Shown: positions 27,984 to 36,699, counted from the stretch's first letter. The stretch is DNA of 64,000 nucleotides from Pelomonas candidula (GCF_043555985.1 NZ_JBIGIC010000007.1:62001-126000), one strand, 5' to 3'. The notes: generated by a model not told the origin, from the letters alone. Translations and numbers: made by a program.

Positions 27984-28946
27984 ATGACTGACCCGCGCTC
28001 GGATCGCTTTGTCCGCTCCCACCTGAAGACCCGCCAGCTGGTGCTGCTGGTGGAACTGGGGCGGCACGGGTCGATCCTGCACGCGGCGCAGGCCGCCAAC
28101 CTGACGCAGCCGGCTGCCTCCAAGCTGCTGGCCGACCTGGAGCACGCGCTGGGCGTGAAGCTGTTCGAGCGCCTGCCGCGTGGCGTGGCGCCGACCTGGT
28201 ACGGCGAGGTCATGATCCGCCGCGCCGGCGCCGCGCTGGCCGAGCTGGACGCCGGCCACCAGGAGGTCATGGAGCTGCTGTCGGGCCTGTCCGGCCGTGT
28301 TGCCGTCGGCTCGGTGCTGACGCCGTCGACCACGCTGCTGCCGGCGGCGGTCGTCGAGCTGAAGGCACGCCAGCCGCGCGTGCACGTGGCCATCACGGTG
28401 GAGACGAGCAAGATCCTCACGCAGCAGCTGCAGGGTGGCGACCTGGATCTCGTCATCGGTCGCGTGCTGGACAGCGAGTCCGCCGCGCAGCTGAGCTTCG
28501 AGCCGCTGACCGACGAGCCCCACGCGCTGATCGTGCGCGCCGGCCACCCGCTGGCCGGCCGCAGCGACCTCAGGCTGCAGGAACTGGCCCGCCAGAGCTG
28601 GATACTGCCGCCGGGCGGCAGCATCCTGCGCGACCGGCTCACGTCGTTGTTCCTGACCGCCGGGCTGGACCAGCCGCAACAGGCCGTCGAGACGCTGTCG
28701 CTGCCGGTCATCACCAGCCTGCTGGTGCAGTCCGACATGGTCGTCGCGCTGCCGGAGGAACTGGTGCGCCCCTACCTCGACGCCAACCTGCTGACGGTGC
28801 TGCCCATCGACCTGGGCCTGCGCATGGACGCCTATGGCATCGTCACGCGCCGCGGCCATCAGCTGTCGCCCGGTGCGGAACTGATGCTGACCTGCCTGCG
28901 CGAGCAGGCGCTGGCACGAGCGCCTCGTCCAGACTCGACCCGCTGA
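27984..28946 (+). CDS. LysR-family regulator, GbpR-like
   Basis: 320 residues with an N-terminal helix-turn-helix (about 15-75: LHAAQAANLTQPAASKLLADLEHALG) and a substrate-binding effector domain. The sequence resembles GbpR, which controls galactose/arabinose binding-protein genes. It is the last gene of the galactose block and 15 bases behind the SDR, so it is probably co-transcribed with its targets. The stop codon lies in the loop of a dispersed hairpin repeat (28920-28960). Confidence 0.87.
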   Translation: MTDPRSDRFVRSHLKTRQLVLLVELGRHGSILHAAQAANLTQPAASKLLADLEHALGVKLFERLPRGVAPTWYGEVMIRRAGAALAELDAGHQEVMELLSGLSGRVAVGSVLTPSTTLLPAAVVELKARQPRVHVAITVETSKILTQQLQGGDLDLVIGRVLDSESAAQLSFEPLTDEPHALIVRAGHPLAGRSDLRLQELARQSWILPPGGSILRDRLTSLFLTAGLDQPQQAVETLSLPVITSLLVQSDMVVALPEELVRPYLDANLLTVLPIDLGLRMDAYGIVTRRGHQLSPGAELMLTCLREQALARAPRPDSTR

Positions 28947-28960
28947 ACGCGGTCGGTCTG
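28920..28960 (+). repeat. Dispersed hairpin repeat, copy A (contains the LysR stop codon)
   Basis: Shares GCxCCTCGxCC and the core CGCTGAACGCGG with copies at 45153-45192 and 50476-50515. The stem is CGAC (28936-28939) with GTCG (28952-28955), a one-base bulge, then CGC/GCG closing the loop TGAAC (28944-28948). CAGAC/GTCTG extends the stem after another one-base bulge. The TGA of the loop is the stop codon of the LysR gene. No T-tract follows. Confidence 0.65.
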
Positions 28961-28973
28961 AATCGCTCAACGT

Positions 28974-30920
28974 CTAGCGGCGCGTGCGCGCGGCCTTCAG
29001 CGCCTCGTCCAGCGCCGCCATCAGCGCGGCCGGGTTCAGCGGCTTGGTCAGGTAGCGGAAATAGCCTGCCGCCAGGCTGGACGCCGCGGCCTCGGGCATC
29101 GCGCTGGCGGTCAGCGCGATGACGGGGATGTGTGCCGTGCGCGGGTCCATCTTCAGCAGGGACTGCACCTCGCGGCCGGTCATGTGGGGCATGTTGTTGT
29201 CCATCAGGATGACGTCGGGCCGCTCGGCCAGCGCCCGTTCCAGCCCGGCGCGGCCGTCGGTGGCCGACAGCAGGCGCAGGTCGTGGCGCGCACGCAGCAA
29301 CTCCTCGACGAGCTGGCGGCTGGCGGGGTTGTCCTCCACGTAGAGGATGGTGGCCGGCACCTCGACCGCCGGTGCCGCCACCGTCGGGTTGAACAGCGCA
29401 CCCCAGTCGGTGTCGGGGTGAGGCGCCGCCGGCAGCTCGCTGGCCTGCAGCTCGATCCAGAACTCGCTGCCTTCGCCGAGCCGGCTGTTCACGCCGATGC
29501 GCCCGCCCATCAACTGCACGAGCCGCTGCGTGACGACCAGGCCGATGCCGGTGCCCTGTTCGGGGCCGCCCTCCTGGCCCAGCCGGTTGAAGGGCTGGAA
29601 CAGCGCCTCGACCTGCCTGGGCGCAAGGCCGCGGCCGGTGTCGCGCACGTGGATGCGAACCTGCTCTGCGGCGACGTGGCAGCCCACGTCGACGGACCCG
29701 TCCGGTCGGTTGTACTTGATCGCGTTGCTGACGAGGTTGAGCAGCACTTGCTTGAGCCGCATGCGGTCCGCCTGCACGACCTGGCCGGAGCCGGCATCGA
29801 AGCGCAGCGCGATGCCGCGCTGAGCGGCCGTCGGCTCGATCATCTGGCGGCACTCGGCCATCACCTCGTCCAGCGCTACCGGCTCCAGCGACAGCTCCAC
29901 GTGCCCCGCCTCGATGCGTGCCAGGTTGAGGATCTCGTTGATCAGCGTCAGCAGGTGCTTGCCGGCGTCGACGATGTGCTCGATGAATTCCTGGCGCCGT
30001 TCTGGCTTGGTGTTCCCGGTGTCGCCGGCCAGCAGCTGGCCGAAGCCGATGATGGCGTTCAGCGGCGTGCGCAGCTCGTGGCTCATGCTGGAGAGGAATT
30101 CCGACTTCGCGCGGTTGGCCTTCTCGGCCGTGGCCGTGGCCAGGCGCAGGTCCTCGTTGGAGGCCTCCAGCTGGGCCGTGCGCTCGCGCACGCGGGCTTC
30201 CAGTTCGGCGTTCAGCCGCCGCACCTCCTGCGCGCGGCGCTCGATCTCGGCAAGCATGCCGTTGAACGAATCGGCCAGCACGCCCACCTCGTCGTCGGCG
30301 GCCTTGGGCGCGCGGCGCGAGTAGTCCTGGCGCTGCATGACGTCCCGCGCGACGTCGCTGATCGCCAGGATGGGCTGCACGACGGCGCGCTGAAGCCGTG
30401 TCGACAGCAGCAGCGCCACGCCCAGCGCCGCCAGCGCGACGACGGCGGCGATGCCGAGGTAGGTCAGCACGCGGTCGACGATCGCGTATTCGGCGCGCAG
30501 GTAGACACGGCCGATCTCGCGGCCGCCCTGCAGGATGGGCTGCACGACGAGCAGGTCGCTGTCGGCTCGACGCAGGCCGGGCTGCTCGGCACGCGCCGGC
30601 AGCGCGCCGTCGGCACCGGGCGCCGTGTACGACGCGAACACCTCGCCCTGCGGGCCGTAGATGGCCGCGGCCTTGATCCTGGGTTGCAGCCGCAGCAGCG
30701 CCAGGTTCTCGCTGGCCACGCGCGTGTCGTCGAACTCCAGCGCCGGCGCCGTCGCACGGCCGATCAGCCCGGCCTGGGCCTGGAGGTCGGCCACCCAGCC
30801 CTCGTGGTAGGCGCGCAGGTCGTAGGTCACCATCGCACCCAGCGCGACGAGCAGGGCCACCAGCGACGTCAGCATCGTGACGCCGAGCAGCCTGCGTTGC
30901 AGCGAGAGCCTGTACATCAT
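28974..30920 (-). CDS. Hybrid histidine kinase with CHASE8-type sensor and receiver domain
   Basis: 648 residues: membrane segment about 10-33, periplasmic CHASE8-like domain (34-150), second membrane segment (152-172), HAMP (173-230), coiled coil (230-270), HisKA with His281 (SSMSHELRTPLNAI), HATPase (NLVSNAIKYN, DTGRGLAP, GTGIGLVV) and a receiver domain (523-645) with Asp574 (ILMDNNMPHM). The gene overlaps the upstream YfiR-family gene by 4 bases. In the YfiBNR system YfiR binds the periplasmic domain of the CHASE8 protein YfiN; here the output is phosphorelay instead of diguanylate cyclase. Phosphotransfer partner not visible. Confidence 0.88.
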   Translation of the reverse strand: MMYRLSLQRRLLGVTMLTSLVALLVALGAMVTYDLRAYHEGWVADLQAQAGLIGRATAPALEFDDTRVASENLALLRLQPRIKAAAIYGPQGEVFASYTAPGADGALPARAEQPGLRRADSDLLVVQPILQGGREIGRVYLRAEYAIVDRVLTYLGIAAVVALAALGVALLLSTRLQRAVVQPILAISDVARDVMQRQDYSRRAPKAADDEVGVLADSFNGMLAEIERRAQEVRRLNAELEARVRERTAQLEASNEDLRLATATAEKANRAKSEFLSSMSHELRTPLNAIIGFGQLLAGDTGNTKPERRQEFIEHIVDAGKHLLTLINEILNLARIEAGHVELSLEPVALDEVMAECRQMIEPTAAQRGIALRFDAGSGQVVQADRMRLKQVLLNLVSNAIKYNRPDGSVDVGCHVAAEQVRIHVRDTGRGLAPRQVEALFQPFNRLGQEGGPEQGTGIGLVVTQRLVQLMGGRIGVNSRLGEGSEFWIELQASELPAAPHPDTDWGALFNPTVAAPAVEVPATILYVEDNPASRQLVEELLRARHDLRLLSATDGRAGLERALAERPDVILMDNNMPHMTGREVQSLLKMDPRTAHIPVIALTASAMPEAAASSLAAGYFRYLTKPLNPAALMAALDEALKAARTRR

Positions 30921-31507
30921 GACTTCCCTTCGACCCGGCGTGCCACGCCGAGAAGCCGCACGCTGATCCTCAGGCCGCTTTGCGTGGCCGGCGGCAACAG
31001 GACGTCGAAACGCACCCTGTCGTCGACAAGCACGAAGTTGATCATGCCTGTCGTGCCGTCGGGGTCAAGCTCTGTGACAGTTAGCACCGGCCGCCCCTGT
31101 ACGGCGGCCAGTGCCTCGCCCGCGTGCCCGGCCATCGCGCGCGACACGAACAGCACGTGCACGCCCTCCGGTGCCTCGCCGCTTGCCAACCGTCTCACCT
31201 CCACCGGGTGGCCCGCCACCGAGGCCGTTGCGGCCACGCGGCGGAATTCCTCCACCACCGCGCTGCCGGCCAGCACGCCGACGCGAAAGGGCTCGTCGGC
31301 CGCGCCCAGCGCCTGCGCCGGCCACTCGACGTAGTTGCCGAAGCGGCAGACGAAGGCCGCCTTGACCTGGTATTCGCTCCTGCCGTCGTCGTCATCGATG
31401 GCGTGGCACACGCCCGCGGCGGCCAGCAGCGCGACGAGCAGGCGGCGGCGGGGGAGGATGGCCCCATCGTGACCATTGCCGCAGCGCGTTCCCGGCGACC
31501 GACCCAT
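30917..31507 (-). CDS. YfiR-family periplasmic protein (DUF4154)
   Basis: 196 residues from ATG 31507, with a signal peptide region (RRRLLVALLAAAGVCHA). The mature part starts YQVKAAFVCRFGNYVEWP, the family signature, and ends with MINFVLVDDRVRFDVLLPPATQSGLRISVRLL, typical of YfiR. By family knowledge it is a periplasmic repressor that binds a membrane signalling protein. The start is uncertain, as residues before the signal peptide are unusually long. It is translationally coupled to the hybrid kinase, its likely partner. Confidence 0.83.
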   Translation of the reverse strand: MGRSPGTRCGNGHDGAILPRRRLLVALLAAAGVCHAIDDDDGRSEYQVKAAFVCRFGNYVEWPAQALGAADEPFRVGVLAGSAVVEEFRRVAATASVAGHPVEVRRLASGEAPEGVHVLFVSRAMAGHAGEALAAVQGRPVLTVTELDPDGTTGMINFVLVDDRVRFDVLLPPATQSGLRISVRLLGVARRVEGKS

Positions 31508-31602
31508 GCAACCTCCCGGCGGTGTCCGTGGTCGCCGCACGATAGCGCAGCGACCCTGCCGGGGCAACGCGCCTGTGGGTTAGCGGGGCGCCGCCTGCCA
31601 CG

Positions 31603-32844
31603 TCACCGTGGCGTTCGCTGGATCTGCCAGATCAGCACGCAGACGACCAGCGTCGTGCCGATCATCACGTTGCCCACCCACGGGAAATGCTCCAGGCGGC
31701 CGTCGGCGCCGATGCTCACGATGTGGCCCGACACCAGCGCCGCGAGTCCGCCCGCCAGCTGCTGCAGCGCCGCGTTGATGGCCGTGAACGCGCCACGCTG
31801 CTCGGGTGCGGGGATGCCGGTGACGATGACCTGCCACGGCACCATGCGCGAGAAGATGCCGGCGAACATGACGACGTTGATGACGATCAGCGTCGTCAGC
31901 GACGACGGCCCCAGCCGCGTGTACAGCGCCACCATCGCGATGGTGATCGTGCTGCCGGTGAAGAACACCGGCAGCGGACCGAGCCGGTCGACCAGCCGGC
32001 CCACCGTCGGCGCGACAAACATCGTGCTGATGCCGGTGACGAGGTAGACGATGGGCAGGTGCTGCAGGTCGATGCCGACGTTGTGCACCGAAAAGGCGCT
32101 CGCGAACGGCATGATCATGAAGCCGCCCGTCGTCAGCAGCGCCGTGATGAGGAAGGCGTGCAGGTGGCGGCGTTGCGCCACGGTGTGCCACAGGTGGGCG
32201 AAGGCGCTGCGGTCTGTCTGCAGCTTCAGGTGGGCGTCCACCGGCTTCATGCGCCAGGCGATCAGCAGGCCACCGACGGCGCCGAAGATCACCAGCGCGA
32301 GGAAGGGCGCGTGCCAGTCCCAGTGCGTGGCGAGGTAGAGGCCGAACGGCAGGCCCAGCACCTGGCTGGCCGCGAAGCCGCCCTGCAGCAGGCCCATGAC
32401 GCGGCCGCGCAGCGCCGGCTCGAACAGGTCCGCTGCGATGGCCATGACGATGGAGCCGATGACGCCGCCGAACAGGCCCGTCACGATGCGTGCCAGCAGC
32501 AGCGACTCGAAGCTAGTCGCCAGGCCGCACCACAGCGTGCCGAGCAGGAAGCCGCCGTAGAAGAACAGCAGCAGCTTCTTGCGGTCGAAACGGTCGGCGA
32601 AGCCGGCCGTCACGATGCCGGAGATGCCGGCGCTGAAGGCGTAGGCCGACACGACGAGGCCGAACTGCTGGGCCGTCATCGACATCGCCGGCATGATCAT
32701 CGCGCCCAGCGGCGACATGATCATGAAGTCCAGGATGACGGCGAACTGCAGCAGCGTCAGCAGCGCCGTGGCGAAGCGCTGGTAGGGCGTGAACGCCGCG
32801 GGCGGCGCGGCGGGAGGTTTGAGGGCGGTGGTGGCTTCGGGCAT
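31603..32844 (-). CDS. MFS transporter (drug/metabolite efflux type)
   Basis: 413 residues with twelve predicted membrane segments. FADRFDRKKLLLFFYGGFLLG is the conserved loop between segments 2 and 3, and GRLVDRLGPLP its repeat in the second half. No enzyme domain. It resembles DHA1-type exporters and some sugar-efflux proteins. It is transcribed away from a MarR gene, so export of a toxic or regulatory compound under MarR control is likely. The start was placed at ATG 32844, before PEATTALKPP; the frame upstream is non-coding. Confidence 0.85.
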   Translation of the reverse strand: MPEATTALKPPAAPPAAFTPYQRFATALLTLLQFAVILDFMIMSPLGAMIMPAMSMTAQQFGLVVSAYAFSAGISGIVTAGFADRFDRKKLLLFFYGGFLLGTLWCGLATSFESLLLARIVTGLFGGVIGSIVMAIAADLFEPALRGRVMGLLQGGFAASQVLGLPFGLYLATHWDWHAPFLALVIFGAVGGLLIAWRMKPVDAHLKLQTDRSAFAHLWHTVAQRRHLHAFLITALLTTGGFMIMPFASAFSVHNVGIDLQHLPIVYLVTGISTMFVAPTVGRLVDRLGPLPVFFTGSTITIAMVALYTRLGPSSLTTLIVINVVMFAGIFSRMVPWQVIVTGIPAPEQRGAFTAINAALQQLAGGLAALVSGHIVSIGADGRLEHFPWVGNVMIGTTLVVCVLIWQIQRTPR

Positions 32845-32977
32845 GGGGGGTGGGCTTTCGGTGTTCGGGGGCCAGCGGGCGGGGCAAACCCGGCGCCTGC
32901 GGCGGCGCAGTGTTGCGCGGGGCCGTGTCCAGGCGTGGCAGCAGGGGAGGGGCCGGTCGCGTGCCGGCTTGAAATTC

Positions 32978-33011
32978 ATAGGTGCCTATTCATATTAAGA
33001 TAGGCGCCTAT
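32978..33011. promoter_or_regulatory. Two MarR operator palindromes within the marR promoter
   Basis: ATAGGTGCCTAT (32978-32989) and the perfect palindrome ATAGGCGCCTAT (33000-33011) are 22 bases apart centre to centre, two helical turns. A promoter-like TTGAAA (32969-32974) and TATTAA (32993-32998, 18-base spacer) place the first box between -35 and -10 and the second at the transcription start. This is a typical arrangement for autorepression by a MarR dimer. Confidence 0.72.
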
Positions 33012-33050
33012 GTAAAGTCAACGACATTCGTCGGCCAATTGCGCGCATTC

Positions 33051-33527
33051 ATGGACGAGCCCACCCGTTCGACCCCCGCCCCCAGTGAAGACGGTCAGAC
33101 GTTGAAGCTGATGGGCCATATCCACCGCAGCTTCCATCGCGTGGCGGACCCGCAGCTGCGCGAGCGCGGCTTCGCGATGGGCCAGCTGCCGGTGCTGATG
33201 GCCTTGAAAGATGGCCGGCCGCACTCGCAGGCCGAGCTGGCGCGGCTGGCGCAGGTGGAGCAGCCCAGCATGGCGCAGCTGCTGGCGCGCATGGAGCGTG
33301 ACGGTCTCGTCGAGCGCATTCCTGACCCGGCCGACGGCCGCAGCCGCCTCGTGCTGCTGACGCCGCAGTGCCGTGAACGCATGCACGAGTCGCGTGCCGT
33401 CATGCAGGCGATCGGCGCCGAGGCGCTGTCGGAGTTCACGCCCGAGGAGCGGGCCGAGCTGGGTCGCCTGGTGCGCCGCCTGGCCGACAAGGTGGACCGC
33501 ATGCTGGCCGAGCGCCTGGGCGACTGA
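33051..33527 (+). CDS. MarR-family transcriptional regulator
   Basis: 158 residues. Winged helix with HSQAELARLAQVEQPSMAQLLARMERDGLVERIPDPADGR spanning the recognition helix and wing (the DGRS wing tip is typical). ATG 33051 follows the operator region by 40 bases. It is divergent from the MFS exporter and likely represses both genes by binding the twin palindromes; the ligand is unknown. Confidence 0.88.
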   Translation: MDEPTRSTPAPSEDGQTLKLMGHIHRSFHRVADPQLRERGFAMGQLPVLMALKDGRPHSQAELARLAQVEQPSMAQLLARMERDGLVERIPDPADGRSRLVLLTPQCRERMHESRAVMQAIGAEALSEFTPEERAELGRLVRRLADKVDRMLAERLGD

Positions 33528-33627
33528 AGGCGCTTGCGCGTCGTCCTACAGCGCGTTGCGCCGGGCGCTCACAAGCGCGGCGGTGGCGAGGGGCCAGAGT
33601 GGCGTATCCATTTCGGGGAGACGCGCC

Positions 33628-34089
33628 ATGAGTGCGACCGACTGCCAGCCCCCAGTGCCCCCTGCCCAGCGCGGAGGTGAGCTGATGATCTGCGTCGTCG
33701 GCACGGCCGAGGCGTTGGCGCGGCATCAGGACGACCTGCTGGCGCTGCGCGCCGACGAGGTCAGCCGCATGGACTGGCGGCTGGACGACGACTTCGGCGA
33801 GCCGCCGGCCGCGGCCGACTGGGCCGACGGCCTGGTCGTGCTGAACTCCGACGTCTGGGCCGCGCCCACCGGCTGCGCGCGGCTGCAGGCTTTGCTGAAG
33901 ATGGCCTGGCGCTGCGGGCGTACGGTGGCGCTGTGCGGCGAGGCAGTGAATTCGCTGGGGGCGCTGGGCTTCCCCAGCGACGTGCCGGCCGAGGCCGAAG
34001 GCCTGTTCCTGTGCCCCGAGGGGCCGTGCCACGAGACGCTGGCCGAGTTCCTCGACGCCGTGCACGAGCAACCGCACAAGCGACGCTAG
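33628..34089 (+). CDS. Hypothetical protein
   Basis: 153 residues from ATG 33628, preceded by GGGGAG; ATG 33685 (MICVVGTAEAL) has an even better GGAGGT and would give 134 residues. The core reads like an alpha/beta fold: a strand MICVVG, a second with LVVLNSDVW, and a turn TVALCGEAVNSLGALG that recalls the nucleophile elbow of DJ-1/PfpI proteins, though the rest of that family is not evident. Function unknown. It stands alone between marR and a convergent AsmA-like gene. Confidence 0.55.
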   Translation: MSATDCQPPVPPAQRGGELMICVVGTAEALARHQDDLLALRADEVSRMDWRLDDDFGEPPAAADWADGLVVLNSDVWAAPTGCARLQALLKMAWRCGRTVALCGEAVNSLGALGFPSDVPAEAEGLFLCPEGPCHETLAEFLDAVHEQPHKRR

Positions 34090-34138
34090 GGCCTGTTAAC
34101 ACTGCCTTCGCGGCTTACTCCCGCAGCGTTGACAGGCC
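34090..34138. repeat. Long inverted repeat between convergent genes
   Basis: GGCCTGTTAACACTGC (34090-34105) and GCAGCGTTGACAGGCC (34123-34138) pair over 16 bases with two mismatches and a 17-base loop. It fills most of the gap between the hypothetical gene and the convergent AsmA-like gene. There is no T-tract in either direction, so it may stop transcription only as a factor-dependent or bidirectional structure, or be a degenerate mobile-repeat end. Confidence 0.5.
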
Positions 34139-34146
34139 CTGGTCCC

Positions 34147-36033
34147 TCAACCGCTCTGACGCGGCGTCAGGCTGCAATCGACGGGCGGCAGCTTTTCGCC
34201 CGGGTCGACGAAGGCCAGCAGCGCCGCCGGCGGGGCCAGCGACCCCAGCGCCAGCGCGGCGATCGCGCGGCCACCGAGGCGCCGGCCTTCCAGCGCCACG
34301 CGCGGGGCGGCCAGCGTGCCCTGCAGGCGCAGCGGCGCGCGCAGCGCCAACGGCGAGAAGTCCTTGGGCCGGGTGACGGCACGCAGGTCCAGCGTCTCGC
34401 TGGCCAGGCTGATGCTGCCGTCCACGTCGATGCGGCTGTCCCGGTTGTCCATCAGCGCGGTGCGCGGCCGCAGCACGCCGGCGGTGAAGCGGCCGTCCAG
34501 CCGGGCGCAGTTCAACGGCAGGTTCTCGTCCCCCTTGATCAGCATGCCCAGGCCCTGGGCGACGTCCAGCCCCATCGCTTCGGTCAGCAGGTGCGACACG
34601 CTGCCGTGTTCCAGCCGCAGTTGCACCGGGCCGTTCAGGCTCGCCATCAGTTCGGCCGTGCTGTGGCCGCGGCCCTGTACGTCGAGCCGGGCCTGGAGCC
34701 TGCCGGTGACGGGGTGGGCGGTCAACGCCTTCACGTCGGGCTTGAACCAGCGCTCGACGGCCAGGTCGCTGGCGTCGAGGCTGGCCAGCCACACCGGCGG
34801 CACGGGTTGCGTGTCCAGCCGCGCCGAGCCGGAGATGCTGCCGCCGGCCACACCCGCCCGGAGCTGGCTCAGCGTCAGCACGCCGTCGGCCAGCACGACA
34901 TGACCGTCGACAGGCGACAGCGGCGCCAGGTGCGGGGAGCCGAGGTCCAGCCGTGTCAGCGCGACGTCGACGCGCGCGTCCATCATGTGCAGCGCGGGCA
35001 GGTCCAGCGGCCGGTCGGGCAGCACGCGGCCGGGGCGGCTGGGCGGCGCGTCCGTGCCGATGGCCGGGCCCAGGTCGGCCAGGCGCAACGGGCCGCCGCG
35101 CAGCGTGCCGTTGAGCAGCGGGCGGCGGGAGCGTGTGTCGAAGGCGAAGTCGCCTGCCAGCCGGCTGCCGCCGATGCGAGCGCGCACGGCGCCCAGCTGC
35201 CACAGGCCAGACGCATGCCGTAGCCGCCCGCCGAGCTCGAAGGCCGGCGTGTGTGGCAGCGCCACGCCGAAAGGCCGGCCCGCGGCGGCCAGCGAGCTGC
35301 CGCGCACCTGCAGCCAGCCGTCCAGCGCGCGAGCGTCCAGCAGCGATGCGGCGGTGCCGTCGAAGTCCAGCTGCTGCGGCCCCTGGCTCAGCGCCACGCG
35401 CAGCCGCACGGGCGGCACGCCGGCCTGCGGTGTCGACAGCAACGCCAGGCCTGCGCTGGCCTGCGCGTCCAGCGCCAGTTGCTGGCCGCGCAGCCGGCCC
35501 TTCACGTCGGCCGTCCAGCGGCCGTCGCTGTCGGTTGCGAAGCGGGCCTCGCCGAGCAGCAGCAGCGGGGCGTCGTCGAGGCGGGCCGTGCCGTTGTGGA
35601 TGACGAGCTGGTCGATCTGCGGGATGGCCACGGGCTCGTGCTTCGCGCCGGCCGAAGACTGCAGCGGCCAGGTCGTGCGGCCGTCGGCATCGCGCTGCCA
35701 GGTCAGCGCCAGCGACTCGGCCTGCACCAGCCGCAGCCGCAGCGGCTCACCATGACGCCAGCGCCACAGGTCGCCCCATTGCCAGGCGAGCACCACGTCG
35801 CGCGCGTCGGCCAGCGTGTCGCCCTGAGTACCGATGACGCGCAGCTGCGGCGCCAGCAGCCGCGGGTTCCAGAAGAGGTGCACGCGCGAGGCCGGGTCCA
35901 TTCGCAGCCCGTAGCCGCCGCGCGCGGCCAGCCGCGGTGCCAGGCCCGGCCAGCCGGCGTACTCCAGCGCCGCGACGCCGGCGATGGCGGCCAGCAGCAG
36001 GGTGCCGACGATGACCGGGCCTGTCCTCTTCAT
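34147..36033 (-). CDS. AsmA-family protein
   Basis: 628 residues. A single N-terminal anchor (MKRTGPVIVGTLLLAAIAGVA) is followed by a large beta-rich periplasmic domain with AsmA-type repeats such as LQARLDVQGRGHSTAELMASLNGPVQLRLEHGSVSHLL and, near the end, RTALMDNRDSRIDVDGSISL. AsmA-like proteins act in outer-membrane lipid or protein balance and resemble bridge-type lipid transporters. ATG 36033 gives the anchor directly; the frame upstream is non-coding. Monocistronic as far as I can see. Confidence 0.85.
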   Translation of the reverse strand: MKRTGPVIVGTLLLAAIAGVAALEYAGWPGLAPRLAARGGYGLRMDPASRVHLFWNPRLLAPQLRVIGTQGDTLADARDVVLAWQWGDLWRWRHGEPLRLRLVQAESLALTWQRDADGRTTWPLQSSAGAKHEPVAIPQIDQLVIHNGTARLDDAPLLLLGEARFATDSDGRWTADVKGRLRGQQLALDAQASAGLALLSTPQAGVPPVRLRVALSQGPQQLDFDGTAASLLDARALDGWLQVRGSSLAAAGRPFGVALPHTPAFELGGRLRHASGLWQLGAVRARIGGSRLAGDFAFDTRSRRPLLNGTLRGGPLRLADLGPAIGTDAPPSRPGRVLPDRPLDLPALHMMDARVDVALTRLDLGSPHLAPLSPVDGHVVLADGVLTLSQLRAGVAGGSISGSARLDTQPVPPVWLASLDASDLAVERWFKPDVKALTAHPVTGRLQARLDVQGRGHSTAELMASLNGPVQLRLEHGSVSHLLTEAMGLDVAQGLGMLIKGDENLPLNCARLDGRFTAGVLRPRTALMDNRDSRIDVDGSISLASETLDLRAVTRPKDFSPLALRAPLRLQGTLAAPRVALEGRRLGGRAIAALALGSLAPPAALLAFVDPGEKLPPVDCSLTPRQSG

Positions 36034-36217
36034 GCCGTCATGCTGGGCAGTCGCCGCGCGCCGGCGCGTGGGACGGCGGCGGCCGAGGGCGTAGGACCCG
36101 GCGCTGTCGGCCCGATCCGACAGGCGATCGGCGCCTGGGCTGAAACGCGGCATGGCCTGCGGCATCCAAAGTGGCAGTACCGGCCCCGAACGGCCTCACC
36201 TCCCGAAAGGACGACCG

Positions 36218-36676
36218 ATGACTTCTCCCATCACGCCTACCCGATCCCGCCTGACCTTGCTGGCCGCGCTGGCGGTGGCCGCCGCGCTGAGCGCCTGCGG
36301 CAAGCAGGACGATGAACGCACCGCCGGCCAGCGCCTGGACGGTGCCATCGCCGATGCCAAGCAGTCCGCCGAAGAGACCCGGCGCGACGCCAAGGAGGCC
36401 ATCAGCGACGCCGAACTGTCGGCCAAGCGCGCCGCCGAGAAGACGGCCGAGATTTCCAGCGACGTGACCATCACCGCCAAGGTCAATGCCGCGCTCGTGG
36501 CCGATGACAAGCTCAAGGCCACGCAGATCAACGTCGACACCCGCGAAGGCCGCGTCACGCTGACCGGCCAGGCGCCCGATGCGCAATCGCGCGCGCGGGC
36601 CACGACCCTCGCTTCCGCCGTGGACGGCGTGAAGCAGGTCGACAACCAGCTGGTGGTCAGCCCGAAGCACGGCTGA
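36218..36676 (+). CDS. BON-domain lipoprotein
   Basis: 152 residues. Lipoprotein signal (LAALAVAAALSAC, lipobox LSAC), then a charged Lys/Ala/Glu helical region (about 40-85) and a C-terminal BON domain (about 90-150: DVTITAKVNAALVADDKLKATQINV...VTLTGQA). BON domains bind lipid surfaces; relatives such as OsmY and DolP respond to envelope stress. GAAAGGACG precedes ATG 36218. A terminator follows. Confidence 0.85.
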   Translation: MTSPITPTRSRLTLLAALAVAAALSACGKQDDERTAGQRLDGAIADAKQSAEETRRDAKEAISDAELSAKRAAEKTAEISSDVTITAKVNAALVADDKLKATQINVDTREGRVTLTGQAPDAQSRARATTLASAVDGVKQVDNQLVVSPKHG

Positions 36677-36699
36677 CCGGCCGCCGCGCGGCTGTCGAC

